A DNA stretch of 64,000 nucleotides from Bacillus sp. KH172YL63 (GTDB taxonomy: Bacteria > Bacillota > Bacilli > Bacillales > Bacillaceae_B). The notes beneath the pieces are model-generated. The model saw only the letters and a list, made by a program, of their open reading frames with translations, was not told where the DNA came from and did not search any database. The stretch is taken from NCBI RefSeq assembly GCF_011398925.1, contig NZ_AP022842.1, forward strand, positions 794,001 to 858,000, in the 5' to 3' direction. Of this stretch, positions 34,934 to 43,915 are shown in pieces (within the stretch, counting starts at the first letter, position 1; each line of letters begins with the position of its first letter). Both the position numbers and the translations under genes were made by a program.

Positions 34934-35839
34934 ATGAGGATGAACAAACAATCTTCCAGAAAGAGATTACAAGATGCAGGACAAGGTTACTTATTTATGT
35001 CTCCCACACTGCTGGTGTTAGCGGTGTTCATTATTGGACCGATTCTTTATGCAATCTTTTTATCCTTTCATAAAGTACAGCTATTGGGTGAGATGAACTT
35101 TGACTTTGTAGCGTTCGAGAACTTTGCCCGGATCATGGAAGACAACCGGGCCATCATTGCGTTGAAGAACACTGCCAAATATGTGCTGATTGTTGTGCCG
35201 GCGCAGACCTTTCTTGCACTCATACTCGCAGCCACATTGAATGCCGGTTTAAAAGGTGAGAAGTTCTTCAGGATCGTTTACTTCTTGCCTACTCTGACCT
35301 CTTCAGCAGTTTTGACGCTCATATTTATGTGGATGTATAACAAAGAAGGGTTGATCAATAACCTGTTAGATATGGTGGGACTCCCCACATATAATTTCCT
35401 CGGTGATCCCGATATTGCCCTTAATGCAATCATGCTGATGAACATCTGGGCGACGGCACCGTTCTTCATGGTCATATATCTTGCAGCCCTGCAGGATATT
35501 CCCGATTCTTTATACGAAGCAGCTGAACTGGACGGGGCAAACACAATCCAGAAATTCTTCTATGTGACCGTACCGTTTCTCCGTCCGGTGACCTCCTTTG
35601 TAGTGATTATGGGCGTCATCGGTACGTTTCAGCTGTTCGACCAATCCTATATTTTCTCCGGTGGATCAGGCGGACCGAATAACTCAACCTTGACAGTTGT
35701 CCTATTAATCTATCAGTATGCCTTCAAATCATTGGGAAGCATGGGGTATGCAGCAGCCCTGGCATTTGCCCTGGCCTTGATCATTCTAGTGGCCACACTG
35801 ATCCAAAGGAAATTTTCTAAAGAAGAATCACTCTACTAA
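34934..35839 (+). CDS. Sugar ABC permease, MalF/UgpA type
   Basis: About 300 aa with six membrane helices (GYLFMSPTLLVLAVFIIGPILYAIFL onward) and the EAA loop YEAAELDGANTIQKFFYVTVPFLRP that contacts the ATPase. The start may be ATG 34934 or 34940, both near AAGGTAGGG. Pairs with the next permease. No ATPase gene is nearby, so a shared MsmX-type ATPase elsewhere is expected, as in B. subtilis. Confidence 0.92.
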   Translation: MRMNKQSSRKRLQDAGQGYLFMSPTLLVLAVFIIGPILYAIFLSFHKVQLLGEMNFDFVAFENFARIMEDNRAIIALKNTAKYVLIVVPAQTFLALILAATLNAGLKGEKFFRIVYFLPTLTSSAVLTLIFMWMYNKEGLINNLLDMVGLPTYNFLGDPDIALNAIMLMNIWATAPFFMVIYLAALQDIPDSLYEAAELDGANTIQKFFYVTVPFLRPVTSFVVIMGVIGTFQLFDQSYIFSGGSGGPNNSTLTVVLLIYQYAFKSLGSMGYAAALAFALALIILVATLIQRKFSKEESLY

Positions 35840-35852
35840 GGAGGGTGGAAGC

Positions 35853-36683
35853 ATGAAATCTAAGAAAAAGACGTTCGGTAAACGTCTCCTGTATATTGTC
35901 CTGATCGGGTATGCCATTACGACGCTTATCCCTTTCTTATGGGCACTGTCATCTTCTTTCAAAACATTAGAAGAAATCATCAGCGGAACGATGAATTTCA
36001 TTCCGAAGCAGTTCACTCTCGATAACTACAAACAAATCTTCATCGAACAGGAATTGTTCCCAAGATGGCTGTTCAATAGTCTATTTATCGCTGTGATTGG
36101 AACGGCCTTGAATATCATCTTCAATTCCATGGCCGGGTACGCACTGGCACGATTAAGTTTCCCTGGCAAAAAAGCGCTGTTTGTCATCATCCTTGCTGTT
36201 CTGATGATTCCTGCACAAGTGACGATGATCCCGAACTATTTAATTCTGAAAGAAATCGGCTGGCTGAACTCCTACCAAGGAATGATCGTGCCGGCAATGA
36301 TCAATGCCACGTTTATCTTCATGATGCGCCAGTTCTTCATCAACTTCCCGAAAGAACTTGAAGAAGCTGCGCAAATCGACGGCCTCAACCGTTTTGGTAT
36401 CTTTTTCAAAGTCGTGCTGCCATTGGCGAAACCCGCACTTGCAGCCCAGGCAATCTTTGTTTTCATGGGTTTCTGGAACAACTTCATGACCCCGCTCATC
36501 GTCATGACCGATACTGAAATGTACACGCTGCCCCTCGGATTGAACACATTCAAGGGCCAATATGTAAGCTACTGGAATTACATCATGGCTGCTTCTATGG
36601 TATTTACGTTGCCGGTACTGCTTTTATACGCCTTCTTCAATCGGTATTTTATCAAAGGGATATCGTTTACGGGTGGAAAATAG
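35853..36683 (+). CDS. Sugar ABC permease, MalG/UgpE type
   Basis: 276 aa with six helices. The EAA loop is LEEAAQIDGLNRFGIFFKVVLPLAKP, and the C-terminus RYFIKGISFTGGK is the usual MalG-type ending. AAGGAGGG precedes ATG 35853, 13 bases after the first permease. Last gene of the 30-36.7 kb sugar locus. Confidence 0.93.
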   Translation: MKSKKKTFGKRLLYIVLIGYAITTLIPFLWALSSSFKTLEEIISGTMNFIPKQFTLDNYKQIFIEQELFPRWLFNSLFIAVIGTALNIIFNSMAGYALARLSFPGKKALFVIILAVLMIPAQVTMIPNYLILKEIGWLNSYQGMIVPAMINATFIFMMRQFFINFPKELEEAAQIDGLNRFGIFFKVVLPLAKPALAAQAIFVFMGFWNNFMTPLIVMTDTEMYTLPLGLNTFKGQYVSYWNYIMAASMVFTLPVLLLYAFFNRYFIKGISFTGGK

Positions 36684-36685
36684 AA

Positions 36686-36722
36686 TGGAAATGCCTTCTC
36701 TATGTGGGAAGGTGTTTTTTTA
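36686..36722 (+). terminator. Terminator of the first sugar locus
   Basis: GCCTTCTC / GGGAAGGTG stem with seven T; near-identical to the dbpA terminator at 26514. Confidence 0.8.
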
Positions 36723-36916
36723 TGGGGATGCCGTACGGGAGGGACGGCTTTGTTTTTCGGCATGATTTTATACCGGGTGAAGCCTTTGTTTTACGGAGTT
36801 TTTGACAGTGAAAAGGTGTAATTGAGTGGGAATATGGTGACTTAACGAGTAAATAGATGATCCGGGAACGATTGAAGAGGATTCGGAGGGAGCTATGACT
36901 GGCGGAAGATGCGTTT

Positions 36917-37028
36917 AACGGCGAAATCCAGCATATATCGGCGAAATTTTTATTTTAACGGCGAAAAATCCGATATAACGGCGAAATCCTGATTTTATCG
37001 AGCGAAATCACCAATTTAACGGCGAAAC
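36917..37028. repeat. AACGGCGAAA array, copy 3 (six units)
   Basis: Units at 36917, 36937, 36957, 36977, 36997 and 37018: spacing 20, 20, 20, 20, 21, identical to copy 1, including the AGCGAAATCA variant fifth unit. It occupies the 500-bp gap between the permease and the convergent LacI gene. The remaining parts (36723-36916 and 37029-37141) hold no supported gene; the first resembles the dbpA-side block. Confidence 0.88.
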
Positions 37029-37141
37029 TCCAAAATCACATGTCTCGCAACACTGAACTCACAAAGATAGGCCCATCTCAAAGCACGATCACCTAACAAT
37101 CATCCCATCCCAAATCCCCGCAACAAGCCCCCCCCATAAAC

Positions 37142-37177
37142 AAAAAAAAGCAAACCTGCCTCCACAGGTTTGCTTTC
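37142..37177 (-). terminator. Terminator of the beta-glucan LacI gene
   Basis: AAAGCAAACCTG / CAGGTTTGCTTT with an eight-base T run on the minus strand. Confidence 0.92.
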
Positions 37178-37183
37178 ATATGT

Positions 37184-38176
37184 CTATTTATCATCCTTAA
37201 CCGACTGCCTTACAACGAGCTCTGTCGTCAATTTATAGGATGGGTCGACTTCTTCCTTCGCGAGCTTTTGGAAGATGAGGTGGACGGCGAGTGCACCTGC
37301 TTCGTATTTTGGCTGTCTCATGGTGGTGAGGGGAGGGGAGACGTATTCGGCCAGCTGGATATCATCGAAGCCGATGATGGAGATATCATCGGGAACCTGG
37401 ATGTTTTTTTCCGAAAGGGCCTGCAAGCCGCCAATGGCCATTTCGTCGTTTGCATAGAAGATCGCATGTGGGATGTCCTGCTGGGCGATGAGCATTTTGG
37501 TCGCCTTGTAGCCGCCTTCCCGTGTGAATCCCCCTGACGTTTTCCATTTGGAGCGGTAGGGGATATCGTAGGTTTCCAGTGCTTTTTTGTATCCTTGGAA
37601 GCGGAGTTCGTTGTCATGGGAATTATAAGGTCCGCTGATATATGCGATATCCCGGTGCCCGTTTTGAATCAGGTGTTCGGTTGCCATGAATGCACCTTCG
37701 ACATTGTCGACCTCGACTTGCAAGACGTGTTCATGTTGCAGGTCACGGTCCAATACGACGATCGGGAAGCCTTCCCGGACGGATTCCAGGATGGTTTCAT
37801 CTGAAATATTGTGGGCGAGGATGATGACACCGTCCACCCGCTTTTCTTTTAAGAACTTGATGGCGGTCGACTGAGGCCCGCCGATCGAGCTGCAGGCAAT
37901 GAGGTCGTAGCCGTTGGTGGCGGTCACATCCTGGACGCCCTTGATCAGTTCTGAATAATAGGGACCTGACAGGTCGCTCAGTATCAAGGCGATGGTATTG
38001 GTGCTCGTCCGCTTCAAATCGGAGGCAAGTCCGTTTTTCTGGTAGTTCAATTGTTTCGCTGCATCCAATACTTTCTTTCGCGTTTTTTCACTTACTTTGG
38101 TGCTGTTATTTAAAGCGTAGGAGGCCGTGGAAACGGCGACACCGGACAGCTTTGCTACATCTTTGATTGTTGCCAT
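37184..38176 (-). CDS. LacI-family regulator of the beta-1,2-glucooligosaccharide locus
   Basis: 330-aa LacI repressor with HTH ATIKDVAKLSGVAVSTASYALNNSTKVSEKTRKKV and hinge YQKNGLASDLKR; the effector domain ends in PPLTTMRQPKYEAGALAVHLIFQKL. It is the last gene of the minus-strand operon after the binding protein and permeases, so its level should follow induction. Its probable targets are the GAAACGTTTC palindromes at 41474, 41686 and 15510. Assignment of this protein rather than the LacI at 30232 to those sites is by position and by the different operator of the other locus. Confidence 0.9.
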   Translation of the reverse strand: MATIKDVAKLSGVAVSTASYALNNSTKVSEKTRKKVLDAAKQLNYQKNGLASDLKRTSTNTIALILSDLSGPYYSELIKGVQDVTATNGYDLIACSSIGGPQSTAIKFLKEKRVDGVIILAHNISDETILESVREGFPIVVLDRDLQHEHVLQVEVDNVEGAFMATEHLIQNGHRDIAYISGPYNSHDNELRFQGYKKALETYDIPYRSKWKTSGGFTREGGYKATKMLIAQQDIPHAIFYANDEMAIGGLQALSEKNIQVPDDISIIGFDDIQLAEYVSPPLTTMRQPKYEAGALAVHLIFQKLAKEEVDPSYKLTTELVVRQSVKDDK

Positions 38177-38261
38177 TTTGTCACATCCTAATATATTCGT
38201 ACGCAGTTCTCATTATTTTCATTATACCTTCAAGCTGCCGTCAATCATACTGTGGCGGTCG

Positions 38262-39092
38262 TTATTTGATGCCAGACATCGTAAAGCCTTCAACAATGTA
38301 CTTTTGGAAGAAGGAGAAGATGATGATGATCGGCACGACCATGAAGGCGGCGCCGGCCATCTGCAGGCCGAAGTTATTTCCATACTGTCCCTGAAGGAGG
38401 GATAGTCCCACCGAGAGGGTATAAAGGCTTTCGTCGTTGGCGATGATCAATGGCCACAAGAAACTGTTCCACGCACCGATGAAGGTCAGGATCCCTTGTA
38501 CGGCAAAGATCGGCTTTGCGATCGGGACAATTAATTTGAAGAAGATATAGAACTCCCCGGCCCCGTCCAGGCGCGCTGCTTCGAGGAGGTCAGTCGGAAT
38601 CGTCGTCATGAATTGCCGGAACAGGAAAATACTGAAGGCCGCAGCCAGTCCAGGCAGAATGATCCCGGCCATCGTATTCGTCAATCCCATTTCGTTCAAA
38701 ATCAAATAGACGGGAATCATCGTGACCTGGGCAGGGATCATCATCGTCGCAAGAACGATATAGAAGATTCTTTCCTTCCCTTTGAAATGGAATTTGGCAA
38801 AGCCGTATCCTGCCATGGCGTTAAAGAATAATCCAAGGAATGAGAACAGGACGATGATAATCGTATTCCGCAGATAGACACCGAAGTTCATGCTTTCAAA
38901 CAGGTTGACATAGTTTTCGAGAGTAGGGTTCTCTGGCAATATGCTAGGCGGTATTTGCAGTACTTCACTTTCAGGTTTGAATGAGCTGGAGATCATCCAG
39001 ATGAATGGAATCGAAACAATGACGCCTCCGATGATCATGAAGAGAATAACCGCTGATTTTTCGATCCGCCGTTTCATTATATTTGCTTTCAT
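38262..39092 (-). CDS. Sugar ABC permease (MalG type) of the beta-glucan locus
   Basis: 276 aa with six membrane helices; EAA loop LLEAARLDGAGEFYIFFKLIVPIAKP and ending KYIVEGFTMSGIK. Second permease of the operon, 33 bases after the first. Corresponds in position to the permease genes next to the 1,2-beta-oligoglucan phosphorylase locus of Listeria innocua. Confidence 0.92.
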   Translation of the reverse strand: MKANIMKRRIEKSAVILFMIIGGVIVSIPFIWMISSSFKPESEVLQIPPSILPENPTLENYVNLFESMNFGVYLRNTIIIVLFSFLGLFFNAMAGYGFAKFHFKGKERIFYIVLATMMIPAQVTMIPVYLILNEMGLTNTMAGIILPGLAAAFSIFLFRQFMTTIPTDLLEAARLDGAGEFYIFFKLIVPIAKPIFAVQGILTFIGAWNSFLWPLIIANDESLYTLSVGLSLLQGQYGNNFGLQMAGAAFMVVPIIIIFSFFQKYIVEGFTMSGIK

Positions 39093-39125
39093 AGTTTCAG
39101 CCCCGATACTAAGAGATTTTCAGAC

Positions 39126-40025
39126 TTAATATTCTGTATCAGATTTTCTGATTTTGAATTGAGCTAGTGTGATGAAGATGATAAAGATAAACAAGATAAA
39201 GGAACCAGCCGCGGCATATCCGAATTCACTGAATTGGAAGCCTTTTTGATAGATGAAGAGGGCCATGGAGATCGTTCCGTCCAGTGGTCCGCCGTTCGTC
39301 ATGACAAAGGGCTCTTCGAAGAATTGCAGCCAGCCGATCAAGGTCGTGACGGTCACGAAGAAGGTCGCGTACCTGAGAAGGGGGATCGTCACGTTGAATA
39401 AGACTTGCAATCTATTGGCCCCGTCCATTTCAGCGGCTTCATAATATGACTTCGGGATTCCCTGTAAGGCAGCGAGAAAGATGATCATATTAATTCCGAT
39501 ACCCTTCCATACAGCTAAAACAATCAACGATAACTTGGCAATCGTTGGCTCTCCTAACCAAGGAATTTTCTCCACATCAAGGAGTGACAGGATGTAGTTG
39601 AATAAACCGTATTCTGTGTTATACAGGAAGCCCCATACAACAGCGACTGCAATGATGTTTGTAATGGATGGCATGTAGTAGACGCTTCTGAATACCTTGA
39701 AGAGGGAACTTGTCCCGTAATTCAGCAATAATGCAATCCCCAGTGAGAAGACGATGACAAGCGGGACGCCGATCACTACGTAAAACAGGGTATTCAGGAT
39801 CGACTTATGAAACAGCTCATCCGTAATCAGTTTTGAATAGTTCTCCAGGCCGATAAAGCTGATATTCGACCAATCGGCAAGACCTTTTAAATCCAGATCT
39901 GTAAAGCTGATAAAGAATGCCACAATAATAGGGATGATACTGAAGACTGCTAAAATGATGACCGCAGGCGCTATAAACACATATGGATGTGTATTGTTTG
40001 TGATTCTTTTGAATCCATTGCTCAT
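39126..40025 (-). CDS. Sugar ABC permease (MalF type) of the beta-glucan locus
   Basis: 299 aa from ATG 40025, which has GAGGTGGG upstream; the frame continues to 40121 but that part overlaps the terminator-like hairpin. Helices begin at YVFIAPAVIILAVFSIIPIIVAFFI; the EAA loop is YYEAAEMDGANRLQVLFNVTIPLLR. Forms the channel with the MalG-type partner and needs an external ATPase. Confidence 0.92.
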   Translation of the reverse strand: MSNGFKRITNNTHPYVFIAPAVIILAVFSIIPIIVAFFISFTDLDLKGLADWSNISFIGLENYSKLITDELFHKSILNTLFYVVIGVPLVIVFSLGIALLLNYGTSSLFKVFRSVYYMPSITNIIAVAVVWGFLYNTEYGLFNYILSLLDVEKIPWLGEPTIAKLSLIVLAVWKGIGINMIIFLAALQGIPKSYYEAAEMDGANRLQVLFNVTIPLLRYATFFVTVTTLIGWLQFFEEPFVMTNGGPLDGTISMALFIYQKGFQFSEFGYAAAGSFILFIFIIFITLAQFKIRKSDTEY

Positions 40026-40064
40026 AATATCCCACCTCACGAAAACCTCGACTTGCTCAGATTC

Positions 40065-40100
40065 TAAAAAAATGGAGCTCAGGCTTTCACCGAACTCCAT
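40065..40100 (-). terminator. Internal terminator between binding-protein and permease genes
   Basis: On the minus strand ATGGAGTTCGG, 6-base loop, CCTGAGCTCCAT, then six or seven T. It would let the binding protein be made in excess over the permeases by partial termination. Confidence 0.75.
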
Positions 40101-40158
40101 CTCCCTTTCTGTGACTTCCACTGAGAAGCGATTGTTTCACAAATTTAGTTATTGAACG

Positions 40159-41394
40159 TTAATCTTCCACGATTTCTTCTGCTTTTTTATTGAATGCTTT
40201 CAATTCTTTGTCCAAGTCAGCGCCGCCAACCGTCACCTTTTCGATGGTTGAGAGGAATTCCTGTGCAATCTTTTCGAATTCAGTGATTTGTGGTGAAGCG
40301 CTTGTTGATTTCAGCTGCTCACCAAACACGGATAACAGTGGATCATCTTTTAATTTCGGTTCTTCCCATGCTTCTTTCCTTGAAGGAAGTGTATTCGACA
40401 TGTCCAGCCATTCCATTTGTGTGTCCACTTCATTGACGAATGAAATGAATTTCAACGACTCATCCACATTCTCGGAATTATGGAAGATTGAGAAGTTAGC
40501 CCCACCCATGCTGGATGTATTCTTTTCTTTCTTAGGCATGACGGCCGCTGACCATTTATCTTTCAGGTCAGGTGCCTGGTCATTGATGATATTGATCATC
40601 CATGGACCGCTGAAGAACATTGGCTTCACGCCGTCTTTAAAGGCCTGGATGATATCCATCCCTTCAGTGGTCGGGCTGAGTCCTTCTTTAAAGAAGCTTG
40701 TGTAATATTCCATCGCCTCTTTGAATTCAGGGCTGTCAAAGTTCATTTGATCTTTTCCTTCAAACTCATAACCATTTTGCCATGCGAAAATGAATGGAGT
40801 GATTTGGTCGTTCCGGTCGATATCAAGACCGTACACGTCATCGCCTCTGTCATTTAATTTCGTCGCAGCGTCCTTTAATTCCTCCCACGTAGCGGGTGCC
40901 TGATCGTAGCCGACTTCTTTCAGTAAGTCAGTACGGTAGTATAATACCCGGGTATCGATGTACCATGGGATTCCGACGATTTGATCGTCATACGTCATAG
41001 AGTCGGCCGAACCTGCAAAGTAGTTATCAGGTTTGAAATCCGGATAATCCTCCAGGTAAGGGGTCAAATCAAGCAATGCCCCTGCATCAGCGAATTCAGG
41101 TACCCATGTGGTGCCAAGCTGCAGGACATCAGGGCCGTTTTTCGAAGCGACAGCGGTCAAGAGTTTGTCATGAGCCGTATCCCAAGGAATGGCCTGTACC
41201 TTTACTTTAATATCTTCGTTTTCCTTTTCGAATTGATCAGCGAGCTTACTCAGTTTCTTTCCTTCTTCACCCATTGCCCATACAGTGATCGTTTTCTTTC
41301 CGTCTTCAGATTCACCATTTCCGCCGCATCCGGCAAGTACAGCCGACAGGGCAAGGAGGCAGGTCATGAAGACAGCCCATGTTTTCTTTTTCAT
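40159..41394 (-). CDS. Substrate-binding lipoprotein, probably for beta-1,2-glucooligosaccharides
   Basis: 411-aa extracellular solute-binding protein family 1. Signal and lipobox MKKKTWAVFMTCLLALSAVLAGC. The mature part includes ITVWAMGEEGKKLSKLADQFEKENEDIKV, GPDVLQLGTTWVPEFADAGALLDLTPYL and SMGGANFSIFHNSENVDESLKFI. By gene order it corresponds to the L. innocua sophorooligosaccharide-binding protein next to SOGP; the ligand is inferred from context. It has a good divergent promoter with a LacI operator just downstream of the -10. Confidence 0.88.
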   Translation of the reverse strand: MKKKTWAVFMTCLLALSAVLAGCGGNGESEDGKKTITVWAMGEEGKKLSKLADQFEKENEDIKVKVQAIPWDTAHDKLLTAVASKNGPDVLQLGTTWVPEFADAGALLDLTPYLEDYPDFKPDNYFAGSADSMTYDDQIVGIPWYIDTRVLYYRTDLLKEVGYDQAPATWEELKDAATKLNDRGDDVYGLDIDRNDQITPFIFAWQNGYEFEGKDQMNFDSPEFKEAMEYYTSFFKEGLSPTTEGMDIIQAFKDGVKPMFFSGPWMINIINDQAPDLKDKWSAAVMPKKEKNTSSMGGANFSIFHNSENVDESLKFISFVNEVDTQMEWLDMSNTLPSRKEAWEEPKLKDDPLLSVFGEQLKSTSASPQITEFEKIAQEFLSTIEKVTVGGADLDKELKAFNKKAEEIVED

Positions 41395-41473
41395 TCCGTC
41401 ATCTCCATTTCTATTAGATTATGACACTATTAAAAAATTGAATCAGGGTGGAAATTTCTTGCTTGGTGTTATT

Positions 41474-41521
41474 GAAACGTTTCGATGACTATATTATAAT
41501 CAAAGGTGAATCCGCTTTCAA
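41474..41521 (-). promoter_or_regulatory. Promoter and operator of the beta-glucan transporter operon
   Basis: Minus strand: TTGAAA (41521-41516), 17 bases, TATAAT (41498-41493), then the palindrome GAAACGTTTC (41474-41483) near the transcription start, an ideal place for repression. Context TTGAAACGTTTCGA. Confidence 0.88.
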
Positions 41522-41638
41522 TACTTTTTCTGAAAAATACTAAAAATTAAGATGAAGCACCAAAATAACCCAAGTCAACATTTTTATAACCGTTTATATA
41601 TAAGGTTTTTTGAGGAATATATAGATTTGGATATCCAG

Positions 41639-41695
41639 TTGACCATTCCCGTTTTTACCTTTATACTTTTCATCAATTGTTTGTCGAAACGTTTC
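41639..41695 (+). promoter_or_regulatory. Promoter and operator of the GH3-GH94 operon
   Basis: TTGACC (41639-41644), 17 bases, TATACT (41662-41667), then GAAACGTTTC at 41686-41695 in the context TCGAAACGTTTCAA. Between the two divergent promoters (41522-41638) the DNA is AT-rich with no gene. Confidence 0.88.
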
Positions 41696-41730
41696 AAATG
41701 AATAGCGAAACCCAAATTGGAGGTTCTAAA

Positions 41731-43896
41731 ATGAATAACAGCAAACTGACTCGGCTGCTAGATCAAATGACGCTTGATGAAAAGGTCGCCCAGCTTACCC
41801 AACTGGCTACTCCGTTCTTTAAAGGGGCCGGTGATCAAGGGGAAATCACAGGTCCGATGGAGGACATGGGAATTGATGAGGATGCAGTACGGAATTGTGG
41901 ATCTGTATTGGGCGCATCAGGTGCCAGGGAAGTCAAAAATATTCAACGGGCCCATTTGGAAGATAACCGGCTCGGGATCCCTTTGTTGGTCATGTCGGAT
42001 ATCGTGCATGGTTTCAAGACGATATTCCCTGTGCCGCTTGCAATCGGTTGCTCGTGGGATTTGGAGTTGGCAGAGAAGAGTGCGGAAATTGCAGCTAGAG
42101 AGGCTGCCGTGTCAGGGGTACATGTGACGTTTGCCCCGATGGTTGACCTCGTCCGGGATCCCCGCTGGGGCAGGGTGATGGAATCGACAGGGGAAGACCC
42201 GTTTTTGAATAGTCAATTTGCAAGGGCGTTCGTAAGAGGATTTCAAGGGAATGATCTCACCGGTGATCATATGCGGGTGGCAGCGTGTGTAAAACACTTC
42301 GCCGCATATGGAGCAGCTGAAGGGGGACGGGACTATAACACAGTCGATATGTCTGAGCGGGAACTTAGGGAAACCTACTTGCCTGCCTATCAAGCGGCGT
42401 TGGATGAAGGCTGTGAAATGGTGATGACGGCATTTAATACAGTGTTCGGAATTCCGGCCACCGGGAATGAAAAGCTGATGCGTTCGATTCTCCGGGAAGA
42501 AATGGGGTTTGACGGCATTCTGATTTCCGATTGGGGGGCGGTCAAAGAAATGATCCCCCATGGTGTGGCAGAGGATGAGAAGGAAGCTGCCCTGAAAGCG
42601 ATCAAGGCAGGAGTCGATATTGAAATGATGACCGCTGCGTATGTGAAATATTTAAAAACGCTTGTGGAAGAAAAGCAGGTAGATATATCGGTCATTGATG
42701 AGGCTGTCATGCGTATTCTGACGCTGAAAGAAAAACTCGGATTGTTCGAAAACCCTTATCGGGGTGGTGATGAACAGCTTGAAAAAGAGTTGATCATGAG
42801 CCCTGAACATCGAGCGTCTGCCCGGAAGCTTGCGGAAAAGTCCACCGTTCTGTTGAAAAACGACAATGTGCTCCCATTGAGACCCGATCAGAAAGTGTCA
42901 CTCATAGGGCCGTTTGCTCAAAATCCTGATATATTGGGGCCTTGGTCATGGCTTGGATCGAAAGAAGAGGCAGTGACATTGTGGGACGGGATGAAAGGAA
43001 AAGCTGCCTGTGACTTCCTGAACTCAGCAAAGGGGGCTGACATTGAATCGGTTTCAGAAGAGCAGTTGCAGGAAGCGGAAAGAGCAGCGATGGAAGCAGA
43101 CGTCATCGTCCTTGCCCTCGGTGAGGATTCTGACATGAGCGGAGAGGCAGGATGCAGGGCAAATATTCAACTCCCTGATGCCCAATTGAAACTTGTAGAA
43201 AGAATGAAATCATTGAATAAACCGATGGTCGCTGTTCTGTTTAATGGAAGGCCGCTTGATCTTCACGGGGTGATCGACAAGGCTGATGCGGTCCTCGAGG
43301 CCTGGTATCCGGGAACCGAAGGCGGTGCGGCAATCGCTGAACTCCTATACGGGGATGCAAATCCTTCCGGAAGGCTGACGATGTCGTTTCCTTATAGTGT
43401 CGGGCAAGTTCCTGTTTACTATAATCATTTCAATACAGGCAGGCCAAAGGGGGCACCGGATGCCCAAGTCCGTTATGTATCCCAATACCTGGACATCCCC
43501 AATGATCCGCTCCTGCCTTTCGGTTTCGGATTGAGCTATACCTCTTTTCAGTATCGTGATTTGGCTGTTTCAGGAGATGAACTGACACTGGACGAACCGC
43601 TGTCAGTCTCAGTAAACGTTACGAACAGCGGAGATTTAGAGGGAGAGGAAGTCGTCCAGCTGTATATCCGGGATGTGAGCGGTGAGGTCATCCGCCCGAT
43701 CAAGGAGCTGAAAGATTTCCGGAAAATCTCCCTGAAGCCCGGAGAGACGAAGAAGGTCACCTTCACCGTTTCAGAAGAACAGCTCCGGTATCATCATTCA
43801 GATTTGCGGTATGAAAGCGATCCGGGATTGTTCACGTTTTTTGTGGGACCGAACTCTCATGAAGGAATGAGTCATCCATTTACATTGGTAAAATAG
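41731..43896 (+). CDS. GH3 beta-glucosidase of the beta-1,2-glucan locus
   Basis: 721-aa intracellular beta-glucosidase (no signal peptide), close in length to the L. innocua beta-1,2-glucooligosaccharide beta-glucosidase beside SOGP. The N-terminal barrel has MSDIVHGFKTIFPVPLAIGCSWD, DPRWGRVMESTGEDP, KHFAAYGAAEGGRDYN and ILISDWGAV with the nucleophile Asp267. The alpha/beta sandwich domain with ALGEDSDMSGEA supplies the acid/base Glu, and a C-terminal FnIII-like domain (LEGEEVVQLYIRDVSG...GETKKVTFTV) is present. TTGGAGG lies before ATG 41731; the longer frame overlaps the operator. Confidence 0.92.
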   Translation: MNNSKLTRLLDQMTLDEKVAQLTQLATPFFKGAGDQGEITGPMEDMGIDEDAVRNCGSVLGASGAREVKNIQRAHLEDNRLGIPLLVMSDIVHGFKTIFPVPLAIGCSWDLELAEKSAEIAAREAAVSGVHVTFAPMVDLVRDPRWGRVMESTGEDPFLNSQFARAFVRGFQGNDLTGDHMRVAACVKHFAAYGAAEGGRDYNTVDMSERELRETYLPAYQAALDEGCEMVMTAFNTVFGIPATGNEKLMRSILREEMGFDGILISDWGAVKEMIPHGVAEDEKEAALKAIKAGVDIEMMTAAYVKYLKTLVEEKQVDISVIDEAVMRILTLKEKLGLFENPYRGGDEQLEKELIMSPEHRASARKLAEKSTVLLKNDNVLPLRPDQKVSLIGPFAQNPDILGPWSWLGSKEEAVTLWDGMKGKAACDFLNSAKGADIESVSEEQLQEAERAAMEADVIVLALGEDSDMSGEAGCRANIQLPDAQLKLVERMKSLNKPMVAVLFNGRPLDLHGVIDKADAVLEAWYPGTEGGAAIAELLYGDANPSGRLTMSFPYSVGQVPVYYNHFNTGRPKGAPDAQVRYVSQYLDIPNDPLLPFGFGLSYTSFQYRDLAVSGDELTLDEPLSVSVNVTNSGDLEGEEVVQLYIRDVSGEVIRPIKELKDFRKISLKPGETKKVTFTVSEEQLRYHHSDLRYESDPGLFTFFVGPNSHEGMSHPFTLVK

Positions 43897-43915
43897 AAGA
43901 AACGAGGGGAACAGA

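Noticed and set aside
26737..37028. AACGGCGAAA arrays as CRISPR
   Set aside because: The repeats are only ~11 bases, with 9-10 base linkers that are the same in all three copies, so there are no unique spacers, and no cas genes are present.
41474..41695. GAAACGTTTC sites as CcpA cre boxes
   Set aside because: The central spacing is two bases shorter than the cre consensus, while symmetry and placement fit a LacI operator; CcpA binding cannot be fully excluded.
42112..42561. Long minus-strand frame opposite the GH3 gene
   Set aside because: It is antisense to highly conserved GH3 codons and has no ribosome site or family resemblance.
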